A stretch of DNA of 64,000 bases from Boesenbergia rotunda. Its lineage: Eukaryota > Streptophyta > Magnoliopsida > Zingiberales > Zingiberaceae. The notes beneath the pieces were generated by a model. The model made no database searches. It saw only the letters and a list, made by a program, of their open reading frames with translations, and had not been told where the DNA came from. Where the stretch lies: the NCBI GenBank assembly GCA_024364735.1, contig JAGFNQ010006443.1, forward strand, positions 1 through 64,000, given 5' to 3'. Each line of letters starts with the position of its first letter. Position 1 is the stretch's first letter. Of this stretch, positions 1-12,774 are shown piece after piece. The position numbers were made by a program, and so were the translations under genes.

Positions 1-513
1 AATTTGAGAACTCATAGTTGGAGAGACATTACTTTGGGGATTCATTTTCTGAGTTAGTCAGTGGTGTTCTTATGGACATTATTATGCAGTGATACTTGCT
101 GAAATTATGTTGTTGGAACCTTTCTGACATGTTTCAATTACTATAACAGGTTATGAATTTGATTTTATTTTTGATTGGACAATTCTGAAATATCAGCAAG
201 CCCAAAGGACAAGATGTCAACCACGATCCTCTGTTAGTATGCTTTGCATTGCCTAATTCAATATAGAACTCCTTTAGAACTACTTCAGTAGCTATTATGT
301 CTTTCACATTCTTTGCTTCTGTAGTTTGATTGTCTGCATCATTTCAAATAGCTTGAAAATGTGTGAGATAATTTTCATAGTTCTACCTGATATCAAGGTG
401 GATAGTTTGACCAAAAAATGTCTGATTTTCATTTTTCTTCATTGGGAAGGATGATGATCTTCTTTGAGCATAGATCTAAAAGGTCTCATTCATTTCTTTT
501 TTTCTTCTTCCAG

Positions 514-687
514 TATCTATGTTGAAAAACATTTCTTTTAAAGCTTCAACTATCTATGTTGAAAAAACATTTATTTTAGAACCTCAACTATTTGTGTTGA
601 AAAACATTAGAACTTCACTGTTGAAAAGCATTTCTTTTAGAACTTCAACTATCTATGTTGAAAAACATTTCTTTTAGAACTTCAATT
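514..687. repeat. minisatellite, about 4 units of 35-40 bp
   Basis: Imperfect tandem copies of a unit built on TATCTATGTTGAAAAACATT followed by TCTTTTAGAACTTCAAC. Units differ by small indels and one is shortened. AT-rich and non-coding. It lies upstream of the exon-like remnants at 1.36 kb and may be intronic to them. Confidence 0.8.
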
Positions 688-884
688 TCTGGAAGAGCTA
701 TACGTATCTTTGTTGATGAGGTTTTTTTTTCCCCCTGAAATGACAGCCAGTCTCTGGTGGAATGACTAGTCGAGCAATTCCAATGGATGTTGACAAACAA
801 GGTTCTTGTTCCTACTTCTGCTACTGCTTTCGGGTTCATGTTGTAGATTCTAGTTCAAATTTGTCTGGACTATAATGATTGGAG

Positions 885-990
885 AAAGCCAGTGGCACAC
901 TGTCGGCTGTAATCTTTGTTACAACATGTTTATTGATAAAGCCAGTGGCACACTGTCGGCTGTAATCTTTGTTAGAACATGTTTATTGAT
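885..990. repeat. 53-bp tandem duplication (2 copies)
   Basis: The blocks 885-937 and 938-990, starting AAAGCCAGTGGCACACTG and ending in TTTATTGAT, are identical except for one base (ACAACATG versus AGAACATG). This is a recent local duplication, probably within an intron or intergenic DNA. Confidence 0.9.
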
Positions 991-1360
991 AATATAGAAA
1001 CTACTATTAGTTTACCTAGAATACATTTTTATTCTTGCATAAATGACATCTAAATTACATTCCAGCTACCAGTTCAAAGCAAACATTCTTCACCTGATGG
1101 AGTCACAGCAATATGGGACCGAGTAATGCTGCTCGTCCAGCAGTTCAAATGCAACTTAAACACAAGCTGAGAGGAACATGAGTTCTGATGTGATCGTCTT
1201 GAAAGTGGTAAGTCATCACGATTACATTAACTTTGGCTGAAATGAGGCATCATCTGTCCTAGCAACAATAAAGGCCCCTTTCACTGTATATTTTAATGCA
1301 TATCTAGGTAGTTCCCTTCATCCATCACAATTTTCTCGACTTTATGCTCTTTCCTTTCAG

Positions 1361-2370
1361 AGGGCCTGGAACAAGTTATGGAAGACCACATGTACCGCCC
1401 ACATCATTTGCTTTTCCCTGGCTCCTCAAAGAAACATGTCTTGATTCCAGACAATCAGGGCCAACTGATGTTTCACATTTTGGGTCATCCAGCAGTTGGC
1501 TTCCAACACTGCAGCGCAATGCTTCAGCCAAGTAACTGGTAATGCTTTTCTGTGTATCTGCCTGCGTGTGCAGATTCCCCCTCGATGATATGGGACTTCT
1601 CAGGTTGAACGTATGTTCTTTTGGACTCTTCAGGTGGTAGATTCAGTGGTCAGGTCAAACATTGAGATAACATATGCCGCTAAAGGTTGCTGCATTGTTA
1701 TAGCTGAAGTCACATCGTGGATATCAGAATACATTGTGTATTCCTATTAAGGTGACTACGGATACATCTGTTGCTACAATTGTCTCCCTGAGACATGGTT
1801 GCTAGTGTGTTCCAAAATTGACACTTCCTGATCTAGCATTTTATTTTCCGTTTAAATTGGATGTGAAATCATGTTCGGTTAATCTGTGAATAGATCTATC
1901 TCCTATTTGTTTTATTGGCTTAATGGCATACATATCTTGTAACAAAGTGCCTTGGGGATTCAACAATCAGGGGCTCTTTGCTGCTTGTTTATTGCTGTAT
2001 TTACTTGTTCGGATGAGGATGGTTATCTGAAATAATTTTAGCATTAGGCGCTCCGGTCTCTCAGGCATCTAAACGAAGGTGGGCAATTTAGTTTTTAGAT
2101 ATCGGATTTTTGTCTTTGTTCTTTGCCAGACTGCAATACAGCTATACTTGTGTTGCCCCGCGAGTGATTTTGTACATAATGCGCATCAAATAATGATTTT
2201 GCATTTAGTCTCTTACCTTTTTAGCTTTCATTTTTTTTGTCTTCCAGAGAATGATGCTGTTAATATAGAGGATTACTTTTGAAGATTACGGACATGGAAT
2301 CTGCGTCAACTTGAACTTCTCAGAGAGAAACGACGAAAACATTTTCTGTCCTCGGAGCTTGAAAAAAAAG
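1361..2370 (+). pseudogene. exon-like remnants of an unrecognised plant gene
   Basis: Two stretches look like coding exons. The first, 1361-1538, follows a pyrimidine-rich acceptor ending in AG and runs open in the frame from 1363, with residues including GLEQVMEDHMYRPHH and LIPDNQGQLMFHILGHPAVG. It ends at a possible CTG|GTAATG donor; unspliced, it stops at 1540. The second, 2248-2370, begins after TCTTCCAG and ends before GTATTA. It encodes a charged segment, RLRTWNLRQLELLREKRR, but has an in-frame TGA at 2280-2282. The two exons do not join in a compatible phase, so a connecting exon is missing or the gene is broken. A further fragment near 1065-1200 has good splice borders but changes frame. 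I do not recognise the family. Pseudogene or 3' end of a gene starting left of the window are both possible. Confidence 0.35.
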
Positions 2371-3485
2371 GTATTATCTTGGTCATTGCGGTCCCCGCCC
2401 ATTATATGATATATATCTCGCACTAATTAATAATATATAAGAGTATTAGTTTTGATTTCCTTATCGTCCTACTAAAACGAATTATCTTTGATTTCCTAAT
2501 CATTATAAAGATATTTAGATTTATTGATTTTCTTTGAATGAAAATAATCTCACATTAGAATGTTCGTTAATTTTTTGTTTTTTTAAAAATCATTCCATCA
2601 CGCTGTTTGCCAGGTCACTGTTTTGTCGACGATAATGACGATGGTGGTGATTACATATGATTGAAATTATCTTTGAAATTAAATGACCTTTTCAGAAACA
2701 GATTAAATGTAGGGTATAAATGAAAGTTTACTGGCTGTAATGTTCGAATTAAGAGCATCATCCCCTGGTAAGAACGGTAGTAAGTTAGTGTTTGGTCCCT
2801 ATTAAGCTACGTTTTTAAAAAATTTTGTTTTTATGAAATTAATAAAGAACTCATTTTTTGTTTTTATAAAATTAATAAAGAGCTCATTCGGGGAGCCGTT
2901 CTCAAAATTTATTTGACGTGTTAGGGAGGCATCCCCATGGTGGTAGGGCCGGATGAGTATTAAGTTAAAGTCCAATTGAATTAATCAATCGAAAATTTTT
3001 AAATCAATCGAATTGTTCAAATTTTTTTAATAAAAATTGAATAAATGGAAAAGATAAAATATCGATCGAATTTTAATAAATTTATAAGATTTAATTGAAT
3101 TTTTATTTACCGCTGCATGGTTGATATTCTAAGAGCAACTCTAACAAAGAGACCAATGCATGCACTATTCCCGCACCCTCTGGGCGAGGGAGGGTACTTT
3201 TTTTTTTCCCCCTTTAAATTCTATTATATTATATAGTTAATAAAATCAAATATAATATATATTATTAAATATCATAAAAATTTAATTTATAATAAATATT
3301 TTTTTATCCTCATTACTTATAGTAATATTAATTATTGATTTTTAAATTTAAATTAAATATTAATTATTGATTCTAAATTTAAATTAAATATATTTAGCAG
3401 CATATTTTATTATACATATTTTTAAAGATTTAATTTCTTAATTAAAGATTTTTAAAGATTTTATTATGCATATTTTACGACAGAA
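2371..3485. other. AT-rich spacer, no gene seen
   Basis: Mostly A/T-rich DNA with a small tandem duplication at 2823-2888 (two 33-bp copies around TTGTTTTTATGAAATTAATA) and MITE-like fragments (TTAAGAGCATC at 2750, AAGAGCAACTCTAAC at 3132) whose partner termini I could not find. No supported gene. Confidence 0.6.
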
Positions 3486-5817
3486 CCAACCAAGGGGTTT
3501 CACATGGTTAACCGGGACATATGGGGCTTGGTTAGGGCTGTAACAGAGTAAGTATCAGGGGTGGAGTCCGGATATATGAACCTTGGAGAGCTAAATTGCA
3601 TAACAAGCTTAAACTGAGGGTTTGAGCTGAATTAGTTGGAATTTGAGGGCCAAATAGAAAATAAGCCTCCAATTATTATCCGTCTTTCTTCTTCCCTTCC
3701 TCGAGTGATCCACCAAAGCCACGCGACCTCACTCCCCTGAGTTCCTCGACTGTTCCACGCGGAAGCTCGGCGATCTTCTTCAAGCTCTGGACGGGAGCCA
3801 AATCCACACCAAGAAAGGGACTGGGGAGCAAAGGAAAGCTTGGGTCGTGGTTTTCGTTGTGCTTCCTCTTCTTCTTGCTAGATCTCTCTGGGTCGGAGCA
3901 GTGGAACGCCGGCGCATGCCCTAGGTACGATTCTGGTTCAATGGGGGTCTCTAGTGGATTGGGATTTTGGATGGGTGGTTTGCTATTATCTTGGTTTTTG
4001 CTATGAGATTCTGTATTTGGAAAATGGATTTAGTACTATGGTTTGATTTAAGGATGTCAGTGTATTTGCGATTAGGGATCTTGGTTGTGTTCCTGTTCCG
4101 GCATTTTACTTGTTGATCATGGGCATTAACCTCAGGTAGGATCCGTTTGTTTAGTGTTGTTCATGATGGATCGTCTCTGTGGGATTGTTTTTGGCTTTGA
4201 TTGTTTCTGATGGGTTTTTGGTCTAGATCGATTGATGTTTTAGATCAGAGAGTTAATTGGATTAGGGGTTACGTTCAGATTGAGATTCTTGCCGTGAGTT
4301 CCTTTTCTGTTGATCTTGGCTGAGAATCCTAGCTCTGTTCTGGCGGGCGAGTTTTTGCCGTGAATGTAGTTTGGAATTGGGACCTTGTTACAGAGTTGTA
4401 CATGTGAATACTGTGAGTTTTGCTTTGAGGTTCTGATTTTTGGTGTTGTGGTCTTGAATCGGTGTGGAGATCTGTGTTGAATCCATTGCCATTCTGTTCT
4501 GTGATAGGGATCAGAGTGATAGATGAATGATGGATGTTGTAGCTGTGAGATGAGTCCTTTGCTCTGTTCTTGGTGTTGGTATTCTGTCCGCTTCATAGAT
4601 GAAGGCTGGATAGTTTCAGAACCCTGGATTCAAATTGATTTTTGGAGGATGTTGATGCTAGTTCTGTGGAAGATCAGTTGCTTTTTCATTCCGAATCTGT
4701 TCGTTGTTGTACTTAGCTTGAAACCTATTAGAATTGGTTGATTCATTTCCTGCCGTGGGTCTTTATTCCTGTTCTGTTTTGTTTGGAAGAAATTCCATTT
4801 GGAGAGCGTGATCTATATGATGTTCCTTTGGTGTTTGGGATCGGTACTCGGATTTGGATTTTTCCGTGGTAACTTAGTTGAGTTTCTTCAGATATGTAGG
4901 TTGCTATTGTGCTTTATTTGGGTTCGTGTTGTATCGTATGATTTCTTGGAGTCATGTATTAGTTGTAGCTATGATCTTGTATTTTTGTTGCTGCCGTGAG
5001 CAACTTCTTGCTTGTGGGTTTTGGCATAGGGCATGTTTAGGTGTAGTCGTGATCTTGTGATTTGTTGTATCTCATCATGTGTTGTTTGGGTTGGTAGTGG
5101 TGAGTTGGATCTTATTGGGTTAGGATTGGGGTCTGGGATTAACCCGGAGGTTAGTCCTTAACTAAGGATAATTCAAAAAATTGAATTTAGAGTTAGCTTA
5201 ATCATGTGGTTCAGTATGGTGGTGAACCACACGTGGGTCCGGAGGGGTTAGTCCGGATACGACTTGGTATCTGATCTAGTTAGTATCATTGGTAATGATA
5301 GCTTATACCAAGTTTTATAGATACAGGACATTGACTTGATCAGTCGGTTGCAGATATTAATTTGGACGGGAGGTTCTCGTTGCTTGCGGACTTCTACATC
5401 GGACGCGGATACTTCTGACTTATCTATTTAGATACTGTTACAGATTTTATACATAGTTAGTTATAGATAACAGTAGAGTTTTATTTATTTCCTGCATTCA
5501 TATATTTACACTTGATATTAGTTGTTTGATTAGACGATAGATTTATTTCTGTACTGCTTTGAGGTTGGACTTCCTTACTCTTCATTGTCGCATATGCTGT
5601 ATATCGTGATTAGAGATAGAATGCTTCATACCCAACACTAGGGTTAGGATATGGTGTATGATTATTCTTGAACCTCTACATATCATGATGATTATTGGAG
5701 GACTAGTTAGGTAGATTATTGTGCATGATAGTGTCATGCATCGTTCTTGCATGCACATGGGCTGATGGCATAGGGCTCTCAGTCATGTGGTTGAGACATG
5801 TCGTCTGTCGTGACGGT

Positions 5818-6193
5818 CATGATCTGCACACATTGCCATACGCGAGTAGCGGCTATTGGAGGGTGCACACAGTTGCCCTATCGAGTCTCTGTACGGTTAC
5901 TCATGAGCAGTGATTCTGATACATCGTAGCAGTCAGGAACCCCTCCTAGTGTGTGCAGTTATTCTATCGTGTCTCCGCTCGATCAGTCATGGGTAATGAT
6001 GCTAGAGCGTGGTAGCAGGCACCAATGATACTCAGTGATCATGATCTGTACACATTATCACTGGTGAGTAGTGATTATTGGAGGGTGCGTACAGTTACCC
6101 TGTCGAGACTCTGCATGATCACTTATGAGCAATGATTTCGGTGCATCGTAGTAGTCAAGAATGCCTCCTAGTGTGTGTAGATATTCTGTCGTG
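5818..6193. repeat. about 221-bp imperfect tandem repeat inside R1 copy A
   Basis: TCATGATCTG with similar following sequence recurs at 5818 and 6039. The second unit continues past the hAT insertion, at 7421 onward (TCTCCACTCAGTCACTCATAG, GCGGTAGCAGGC). A shorter, roughly 60-bp repeat around AGTTGACTCCCT follows at 7490-7640. Confidence 0.65.
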
Positions 6194-7420
6194 CAGGGCC
6201 GACTCAAGCCTATTAAAGGCCCTAGGCAAAAAAAAAATACTTTAACATTGTTTTAAAAAAAAATTTACTCGTCTTTTTCATTCGGACTTGTAACTGACAA
6301 CCAACTTGGTCAAAAATAAATATATTTAGAATTGTTTAAAAACTAAGAAAGATAAAAAAATATGTCTAATTACTCAAATAAAAGACGAAAATAATAACTC
6401 TTATAAAAAGAAATAAATGAAATAGGACAATAATAGGAAAAAAATTATATTTCCTTCTTTAACTCATCATCACCGGAAATCACAAAAAATAAAAAAAAAT
6501 AAATAATATATATACAAAATCATAAAACTCAATATAATCCTTAGAAAATGAAGATCGTAACGAGATCAAACCAGCCATTATCATTTATTAAAATCTAAAT
6601 AAGTCATTTTAGGCACAAAATAAAAGAAAAAATAAATCATATTTTTTATCACCTAAACCAAAATAGTTGTAAATGATAGATAGAAACAAAAAGGGAATCA
6701 AAAAATGTATTTCTGTAAATACATATAAATAAAAGCAAAACTTAATGTCTATCAAGGAAGCGAAATGACAAAGATATTTAACTCACTATTGCTCAAAAAT
6801 AATAAAATCTTCTATTTCGATCGAACACAATATGGATGAATCCCTCAACATTTGAACTTAATTAAGCAAGGAGCATAGTAGCACCAACCGAATCAACTTG
6901 ACAGCGTTAAATGTAATTTCTCTTTCCCAATATCAACGAGCGAGAGAAGTACAAAGAGGGGAGCTAGTCAAGGGAAGAGGGGGAACTCGAAAAAAAACTA
7001 ATATTTTTTTATTTTGCATTGCATAGATAAAAAAGTTCTAATTCGTGTTCTTACTAATCAGAAGAGAAAACGTCACTAACAAAAAAATAAATGTAACGAG
7101 AGAAGGCTAGGGTTGAAAGATATTGAAGAGGAATACATTAGATCTTATAAAACAACATACATAATAAAAATTAAATTTAAAATATTAAAAAGAGAACCCC
7201 TTATGACTCTATCTATTGGAACTATGATAAGTTTTTTTTATAAAATCTATCATTTTAACTCAAAAATAAGATACGTAAATTTTTTATCAAGACCTTATTC
7301 TTTTCCATTCTCTTAAAATATATAATAAAAATATATTTAATATATCAAAAATAACGGGCCCCAATAAAAATTGAGGCCCTAGGCATAGGCCTTAATACCC
7401 TATGCCTAAAGATGGCCCTG
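6194..7420. mobile_element. non-autonomous hAT element, 1227 bp
   Basis: The ends are CAGGGCC at left and GGCCCTG at right, with additional inverted similarity around CCTAGGC. The flanks carry a perfect 8-bp target duplication CTGTCGTG at 6186-6193 and 7421-7428, the size diagnostic of the hAT superfamily. The interior is very AT-rich, with no transposase reading frame, so it would need a transposase in trans. It inserted into R1 copy A. Confidence 0.92.
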
Positions 7421-8880
7421 CTGTCGTGTCTCCACTCAGTCACTCATAGGTAGTGATGTCGGAGCGCGGTAGCAGGCAGTAGTGGTATAGAGAGTAGTTG
7501 ACTCCCTCGTTTTGGCTTTGGGTACATGTCATGATTGGTTGTGTGATTCGCGAGCAGTTGACTCCTTCTTTATTGGCGTAGCGGTACATGTCATAATGGG
7601 TTGTGTGACTCATGAGTAGTTGATTCCCCTCGTGCTTGATTTTGAGGTTATGGTTGTTGGAGCGGTTGGCTCCCTGACATCTTGTCCACTCGGCCACCCA
7701 GTGTAGGGGTAGCTGGAGTGCTTACAGACATCATGTGCACATGATGCATTATTGCATGGTTGTTGTTGTTTGCATTATTGCATTTGCTCGTACTTGCTGT
7801 ATTTGATTACAGTATATGTATTTGACCTACATTTTCAGGAGGTTTGTTTACATAGAGTCTGGTGACCTTATACTACTCGTATGGTATTTGGACCTTTATA
7901 TTTTCAAGTTTGGCTGACTTTGGTATGTGTCATTTATTCGGTATTATAGTTTTAGCATTTCCTACTTTTACTCCTGATACTGTTATCAGTTTGACTCTTA
8001 CTGCTAGTATAGCTTACTATGCATATCAGATATATGTATTCGCTGAGTTATTGGACTCACACCGTTAACCTTGTTTTTATTTCAGGATAATCGTCTGGAG
8101 TACCCGTAGCCTGTCCCAGTCCTTCTGTTTCGAGATGATTCGTGTTTAGGTTGTATTGCATTTGTTGTGATACTGTATTTCCGTTTGCATATGTTTCATT
8201 TCGTTTTCCGCTGTGTCGTGGATTGTATTATTGTGGGACATGGAGAATATTTTGTTGTATGGTTGTCGTAAGTTGTACCGGTACGCGACTTTGGTGTGTA
8301 TGATGTCATGTCTTTTCTTTTATGTTTACATTTCTAGCCGTGTTGACTGATGGGTTGTGGCGGCCGTGTAAGCCTTGTACTCATGCCTCAAGTATTCGCC
8401 GTACAGGGGAAGTATTGTCCGATTTTATATTGGGTCAGCGACTCCTCTTGGGGAAGTGACAACAACACTGACATACAAAATAAAAATAATAATGCCACTA
8501 AATTAAAATATTACTGTAATGAAAATATATTTATGCTTGAATAATTAATGTAATAAGAATTAAAAATGAAAATCATAAATTTTCACATATGTTAATATAT
8601 AATAGTTGGATCTAGAAATTTTAAAAAATTAACCTATTAAATATCAATAAAATATAAAATATAAATATAAAAATTGTAATATAAAAACGTTAATAAATTA
8701 AATTGTATATTGATAATTAGATTATGAATAAAAAATAGAATATTTTAATAAATATTTTTTTTATGTGATTTGGTGTAAGTGAGTTGAAACTGAAATAGTA
8801 GCGTTGAAATTTTATCATGTTAATATGAAAATTACATTAACTGCAGTGTCCTTTGCCAGTTAAACCATAGCCGTCTGCCC

Positions 8881-9000
8881 CGCTCAGTTCCTTTGCCATC
8901 GTCTACTTTCGCTCCATGATGCAACGACCAACGGCAACCGCTCTCAGTTCCATTGCCATCATCTACTCTCGCTCCATGATGCAACGAGCAACGGCCACCG
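8881..9000. repeat. 60-bp tandem duplication
   Basis: 8881-8940 and 8941-9000 align without gaps (shared core CTCGCTCCATGATGCAACGA with scattered substitutions such as CGACC/CGAGC). The degree of divergence suggests an older duplication. Confidence 0.88.
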
Positions 9001-9300
9001 CTTCCTCTCCGCTTCGGTGGCTCGTGGCGTACCGTTTTTCTTTCTTTCACAAATGAAGAATGATATTTCAAAGAGGAAAAATGGAAGATTTTTTTTTTCC
9101 CCTTTAAAGACACTTCTCTTCATGAAGAACAGAACAGCAATCTAGTGTTATTGATGTGCATCAGTTAATTAGAATGATGTAATTAAATCTCGTACTCAGG
9201 GAGTTAGGCAAGTGCTAAACTGAAGCCATAGCCCACGAACACACGAGTACAACCACATTTTAATGAGGTGGTTTTTACATACAACCACCATAAATAGTTC

Positions 9301-9325
9301 TATATATATATATATATATATATAT
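9301..9325. repeat. (TA)n microsatellite
   Basis: Uninterrupted TA dinucleotides, 25 bases, about 55 bp beyond the kinase stop codon and therefore likely in its 3' UTR. Confidence 0.95.
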
Positions 9326-9378
9326 GCTCAGAGACATGCATCTAATTGCAGATAAAAACGAAACAGCAACCGGTCCAC

Positions 9379-11730
9379 CTACAAATCAAACTTGACGAGA
9401 TGATGATCCATGATCTCAGAAAGAGTCTCCAGGAACGCGGCTTCACCAGTGGCCGGAAGAACAGCATCCTTTGCTTCACGGATCATCTCCTCAATTTTTG
9501 ATTCCTTCAAAACTGTTTCCCTACACATAATGCTTCCAATTTCATAGGGAGTGAGTCCTCTTTCCACCCCCTTCTTCAAGAGCATGGTTGAGATGCGGAG
9601 AGTGCGAGCGCATTCGGAGTCTGATGAGAGTTCCAGCCCGTAATTTTTGAGGAGCTCAATATCTGCTTCAGCATCTAGTGATTTTATGTAATCCATGGTC
9701 GCGTCATTGAATTGTTGGTGAGCTTGGGGCCAGTAGAGCCACTCAAAGGTGCAATCTTCAAACTGAAATAATACCAAACATAAAACAAAATAGTTTCCAT
9801 AAAAAGATTGGAAGTATCATTATATCAAGATGATTGTCTAGAAAGAATGGCCCAAACTCTGCATCAGACAGATATATCATAACATTGCACCAAAATGAGA
9901 TAGCAAGATGAGTCGCAAATGTAAAAAAACATGCAGCCATATAACAATCATTGTAAGATAATAAAACAATACTCATTGTTTGAAAGACAAGATTTTCAGT
10001 AAGCTAACACAACAACAACATATTGAATGACATTCCTCGAATATCCTCCATGAAGATGTAAATACACTTTGCTATCGGAGTCAAATCAAATACCCTTTTT
10101 GTTAACTTCAGGACAAATGCACTAGACTAACTTTCATATGGATATTTTCAAAAACCAGGACATAAATAAGAGTGACTAGGTCTTGAATTTGAATTATATA
10201 GATCTGTAAGAAAGGAAAAGAAGATTATTATCCTAAGGCTATTTTCTATTTGCGATGCAGTGTCAAAGATTCACATGAAAAAAGGAAAACATGAAAATTA
10301 ATATCGCCATATTTAGAGGCAAATAAATCACAAACATGGAGGACTCTAAAATACCTACTCACAACCAAAATAAATGCAATACTTACATTCTCAGGCAAGC
10401 AATATCCATGATCAATGGGAACCAGCATCATCCGCCCCTCATCTTCATCCTTGCATATCAGTATATTCCCAGCATGGCGATCTGCATTCGCCAACCGAAT
10501 ATCCAGAACACATATCTTATGAACCTCCTGGACTGGAAATGCTCGAGGTCCCATATCCTCACAGCTTCCATAGTTTTCCACAAACGCTTGTAAGGATCCA
10601 ATCTTGAAGTTGTTGGCCACATAGTGATACCCCTCTGTATGATGAAAACCAAGATCGATAGACCGCACCATGGTTGTTGGAGGAACACCAGCAAATCCAA
10701 CTTCATCAGATGATCGAGGCCCACTGACAGGATGATCAAGGATGTATGCAGCAACCTCCCTCATTGCTCCTTTCCCAACTCGTGTCCCTTTCTTCAGCCC
10801 TTCGCCATCAGTTGACATAGGTAACCCTCGAGGATTATTTTCTGCCATTGGCTCCTCATCAATTGGCTTAAACAGCGCAACATACTTGTGTCCACAAGCA
10901 TCTTGCATAAAGTAAGCTCCCCCAGAACCTTCCGATGACATAATTGGTAGATTACCCTTCTCCAATCCTAAGGCAGCAGACCTGATCAAGTCTGTAATCA
11001 CAGGAGACAATTCAACTTTTGAATCGTAAAGTGGCTTAATTAGAAGATCCTCATACAGCAGGTTCCTAGCAACAATTTGAAGATCAACTTCTTCCTTTTC
11101 AGTCGCATCAGCAGCGTAAATTGACAGTTCAAAATCATTTTCCACCGGTTTGGTACTAACATGTGTGCATCTGCGGATCAACAAGTGGATCACTGCATCA
11201 TTATTCTTATCAATATCATCAATCAACTGAGAATCATCTAGCTCCTCACCATCATATATGAGCTTGTGGTTGATGGTATCGCAGAGGTGATTGCCCCTCT
11301 TTGCGAGCTGCTGTTTGATATACCCAATGTTGCGGCTCCGTTCAACTTGGAAATTGTATGTTTTCCTAGAGATGGTTCTTACAGTGATACATCGCAGATC
11401 GGAGAGCCTAATTATGAGGTGCAAAACATGTCCATCGCCGACTCCATAGTCTCGGACTAGGCTATTATTCCGAGCCAGCTCCCTGCCATCAAATACCAGT
11501 TTTTGCTGCTTCACGGCAAACCCTCTATAACTCTGGATCCGAAGCTTCACAGAGGCAATGGATTCAGACTCCAATACTCGTAGTGGAATCACAGATGACC
11601 TAGCGACCGCAAGATAGATAAGGATGGACTCCGGCAAACAATGCAGGGATCGGCTACCGTCAAACTGTACAGGGAACATAGGCGAATCCTCCCGGATGGG
11701 GATGAGAGAAAGAACTCCGGAGGACGACAT
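9379..11730 (-). CDS. PI4KG: gamma-type phosphatidylinositol 4-kinase with two ubiquitin-like domains
   Basis: Two coding exons, 10387-11730 and 9379-9762, joined at CCTGAGAAT|GTAAGT and TTTCAG|TTTGAAG, give 575 residues, normal for plant PI4K-gamma. Two ubiquitin-like domains occupy about residues 35-109 (KLVFDGREL) and 112-187 (KLIYDGEELDD). The PI3/PI4-kinase fold follows: glycine-rich SSEGSGGAYFM at 265-275, the likely ATP-binding lysine in ALFKP (K288), catalytic-loop DRHAGN (417-422) and the metal-binding PIDHGY loop with D440. The ATG context at 11730 is the only one preceding the first UBL. The type is named a lipid kinase, but characterised Arabidopsis gamma4/gamma7 members act as serine/threonine protein kinases on proteins such as RPN10 and UFD1; which activity this copy has cannot be read from sequence. 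No frameshift or missing catalytic residue is seen. The 624-bp intron carries no feature I can name. Confidence 0.95.
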
Positions 11731-12210
11731 TCTCTCACACTGACAGGAAAAACCCCGCTTTTGCTTCTAGGTCAAAAAAACAAAAAAAAAAAAAAATTCA
11801 GGACGAAAGGAGAGCTCTTTCCTTCAAAAACTACCGCTCAACTACTGTCATACTTCCTTTTAAGAAATAGAAAAGGAAACAACCTAAAAAAACATCTAAA
11901 TCGGCTTAAATTCTACAAGCCGATAAAGGAACCAAAGGGAAACTTCTAGAACAGCCTCAAAACCCACTATCAAACCTTCCAAATTCGCCCAAAACTAAGA
12001 CATTACCCGAACATCAAGCACATATTTTAGTCGATCAAGACGCTGATTTCTATCAGAGGAGGAGGAGGAGGGAGATCAAAAGAGGAGGACGAATGACCCG
12101 CGGGGATCGATTCCCACCGGAGGGGAAGAACCGAAGACGGAATCGATTCGCAGGGATCTCCATGGACGCAACCCGGCCTTTTAATCAGTCTGTTCGTCGC
12201 CAGCGATCCA
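11731..12210 (-). promoter_or_regulatory. PI4K 5' UTR and proximal promoter, possible 5'-UTR intron
   Basis: Upstream of the ATG the minus strand shows a pyrimidine tract ending CCTGTCAG immediately before TGTGAGAGA and the start codon, a good 3' splice site. A GC-rich, purine/pyrimidine-biased leader lies at about 12040-12200 (GAGGAGGAGGAGG on plus). TTCGG|GTAATG near 12015 is a candidate donor. A 5'-UTR intron of about 250 bp is therefore likely. No convincing TATA box was identified. Confidence 0.35.
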
Positions 12211-12379
12211 AATGCCAGATTTAGCTTCTTTCCCTCGGGTTGTTCGTCGCCTGAGGAGGAGAAAGTTTGGGGGAGGACGAGGGGTAAGAGACGCGCATGT
12301 CGGTCCGCTTCGTATGCCGTTACACCGAAACTGGATGACGTGGAAGCATGCTAAAGCGTTAAGCGGAGCGGACGCACCC

Positions 12380-12774
12380 GTACAGCTTCATTCAAATTTT
12401 AATTATTTAAAAAAGATAAGTATAATTGGAATTATTTTACTCTATTGATTATTTATTTTTGACGGAATATACCTTCAATCGTGACGAAATTAATTATTTT
12501 CGGTGATTAAACTTTCCTTCAACTACTATTGTTATATGGGCAGGTAATTTTTTTTCTTCAAAATTTAATATTAAATTAATGATTTTGATATTAAATTTTT
12601 AATTTTTTTTATAATTTTAAAATTGAGCAGTTATTTTTTTAACCTTAAATTTAAAAAAAAATAATTTTAATACCATGTAATGGAAACGTTTCATTTTTTT
12701 TAAAATTGTGATTGGAAAGGTGTCAAAAGAGAAAAAAATTGTGATTTTAAAAGTAATAATTTTCTCTTTTGCAG
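12380..12774. other. AT-rich spacer before the Gypsy remnant
   Basis: A/T-rich sequence with long poly-A/T runs and no gene. The last bases, TTTCTCTTTTGCAG before 12775, look like a 3' splice site leading into the plus-strand antisense ORF of the Gypsy element, so part of this stretch may be its intron. No 3' LTR is recognisable here. Confidence 0.5.

Larger units (their letters stand above)
3486..8460 (+). repeat. R1 repeat family, copy A (non-coding, gene-like repeat)
   Basis: This block shares sequence with 39239-41985, 49742-50057 and 56578-59295. It starts with a short leader, then a GC-richer exon-like segment (about 3660-3925) ending in CCCTAG|GTACGA, then a long T/G-rich intron-like stretch. 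It finishes with a conserved end containing GTCGTAAGTTGTACCGGTAC and a terminus ending CGACTCCTCTTGGGGAAGTGAC. The reverse complement of that terminus matches the start of the copy at 56578 (TCACGCCCTGAGGAGCC). No protein domain is visible in any frame; the short membrane-like ORFs inside are not conserved between copies. The class is unresolved: a non-autonomous LTR-type or other transcribed element. Edges are approximate, and copy A is interrupted by the hAT at 6194-7420. Confidence 0.6.
8461..9378. other. spacer downstream of PI4K gene
   Basis: AT-rich DNA to about 8830, then the 60-bp duplication at 8881-9000, then the probable 3' untranslated region and terminator region of the kinase gene (minus strand). 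A pure TA microsatellite lies at 9301-9325. No gene is supported. Confidence 0.6.

Noticed and set aside
4523..5060. Hydrophobic ORFs resembling small membrane proteins
   Set aside because: In the intron-like T/G-rich part of R1 copy A; not conserved in the other R1 copies.
7862..8068. 68-codon ORF with membrane-like segments
   Set aside because: Inside R1 copy A; no counterpart in copies B, D or E.
12400..12774. Candidate 3' LTR of the Gypsy element
   Set aside because: No similarity to the 5' LTR pieces at 31739-32208 or 36238-36506.
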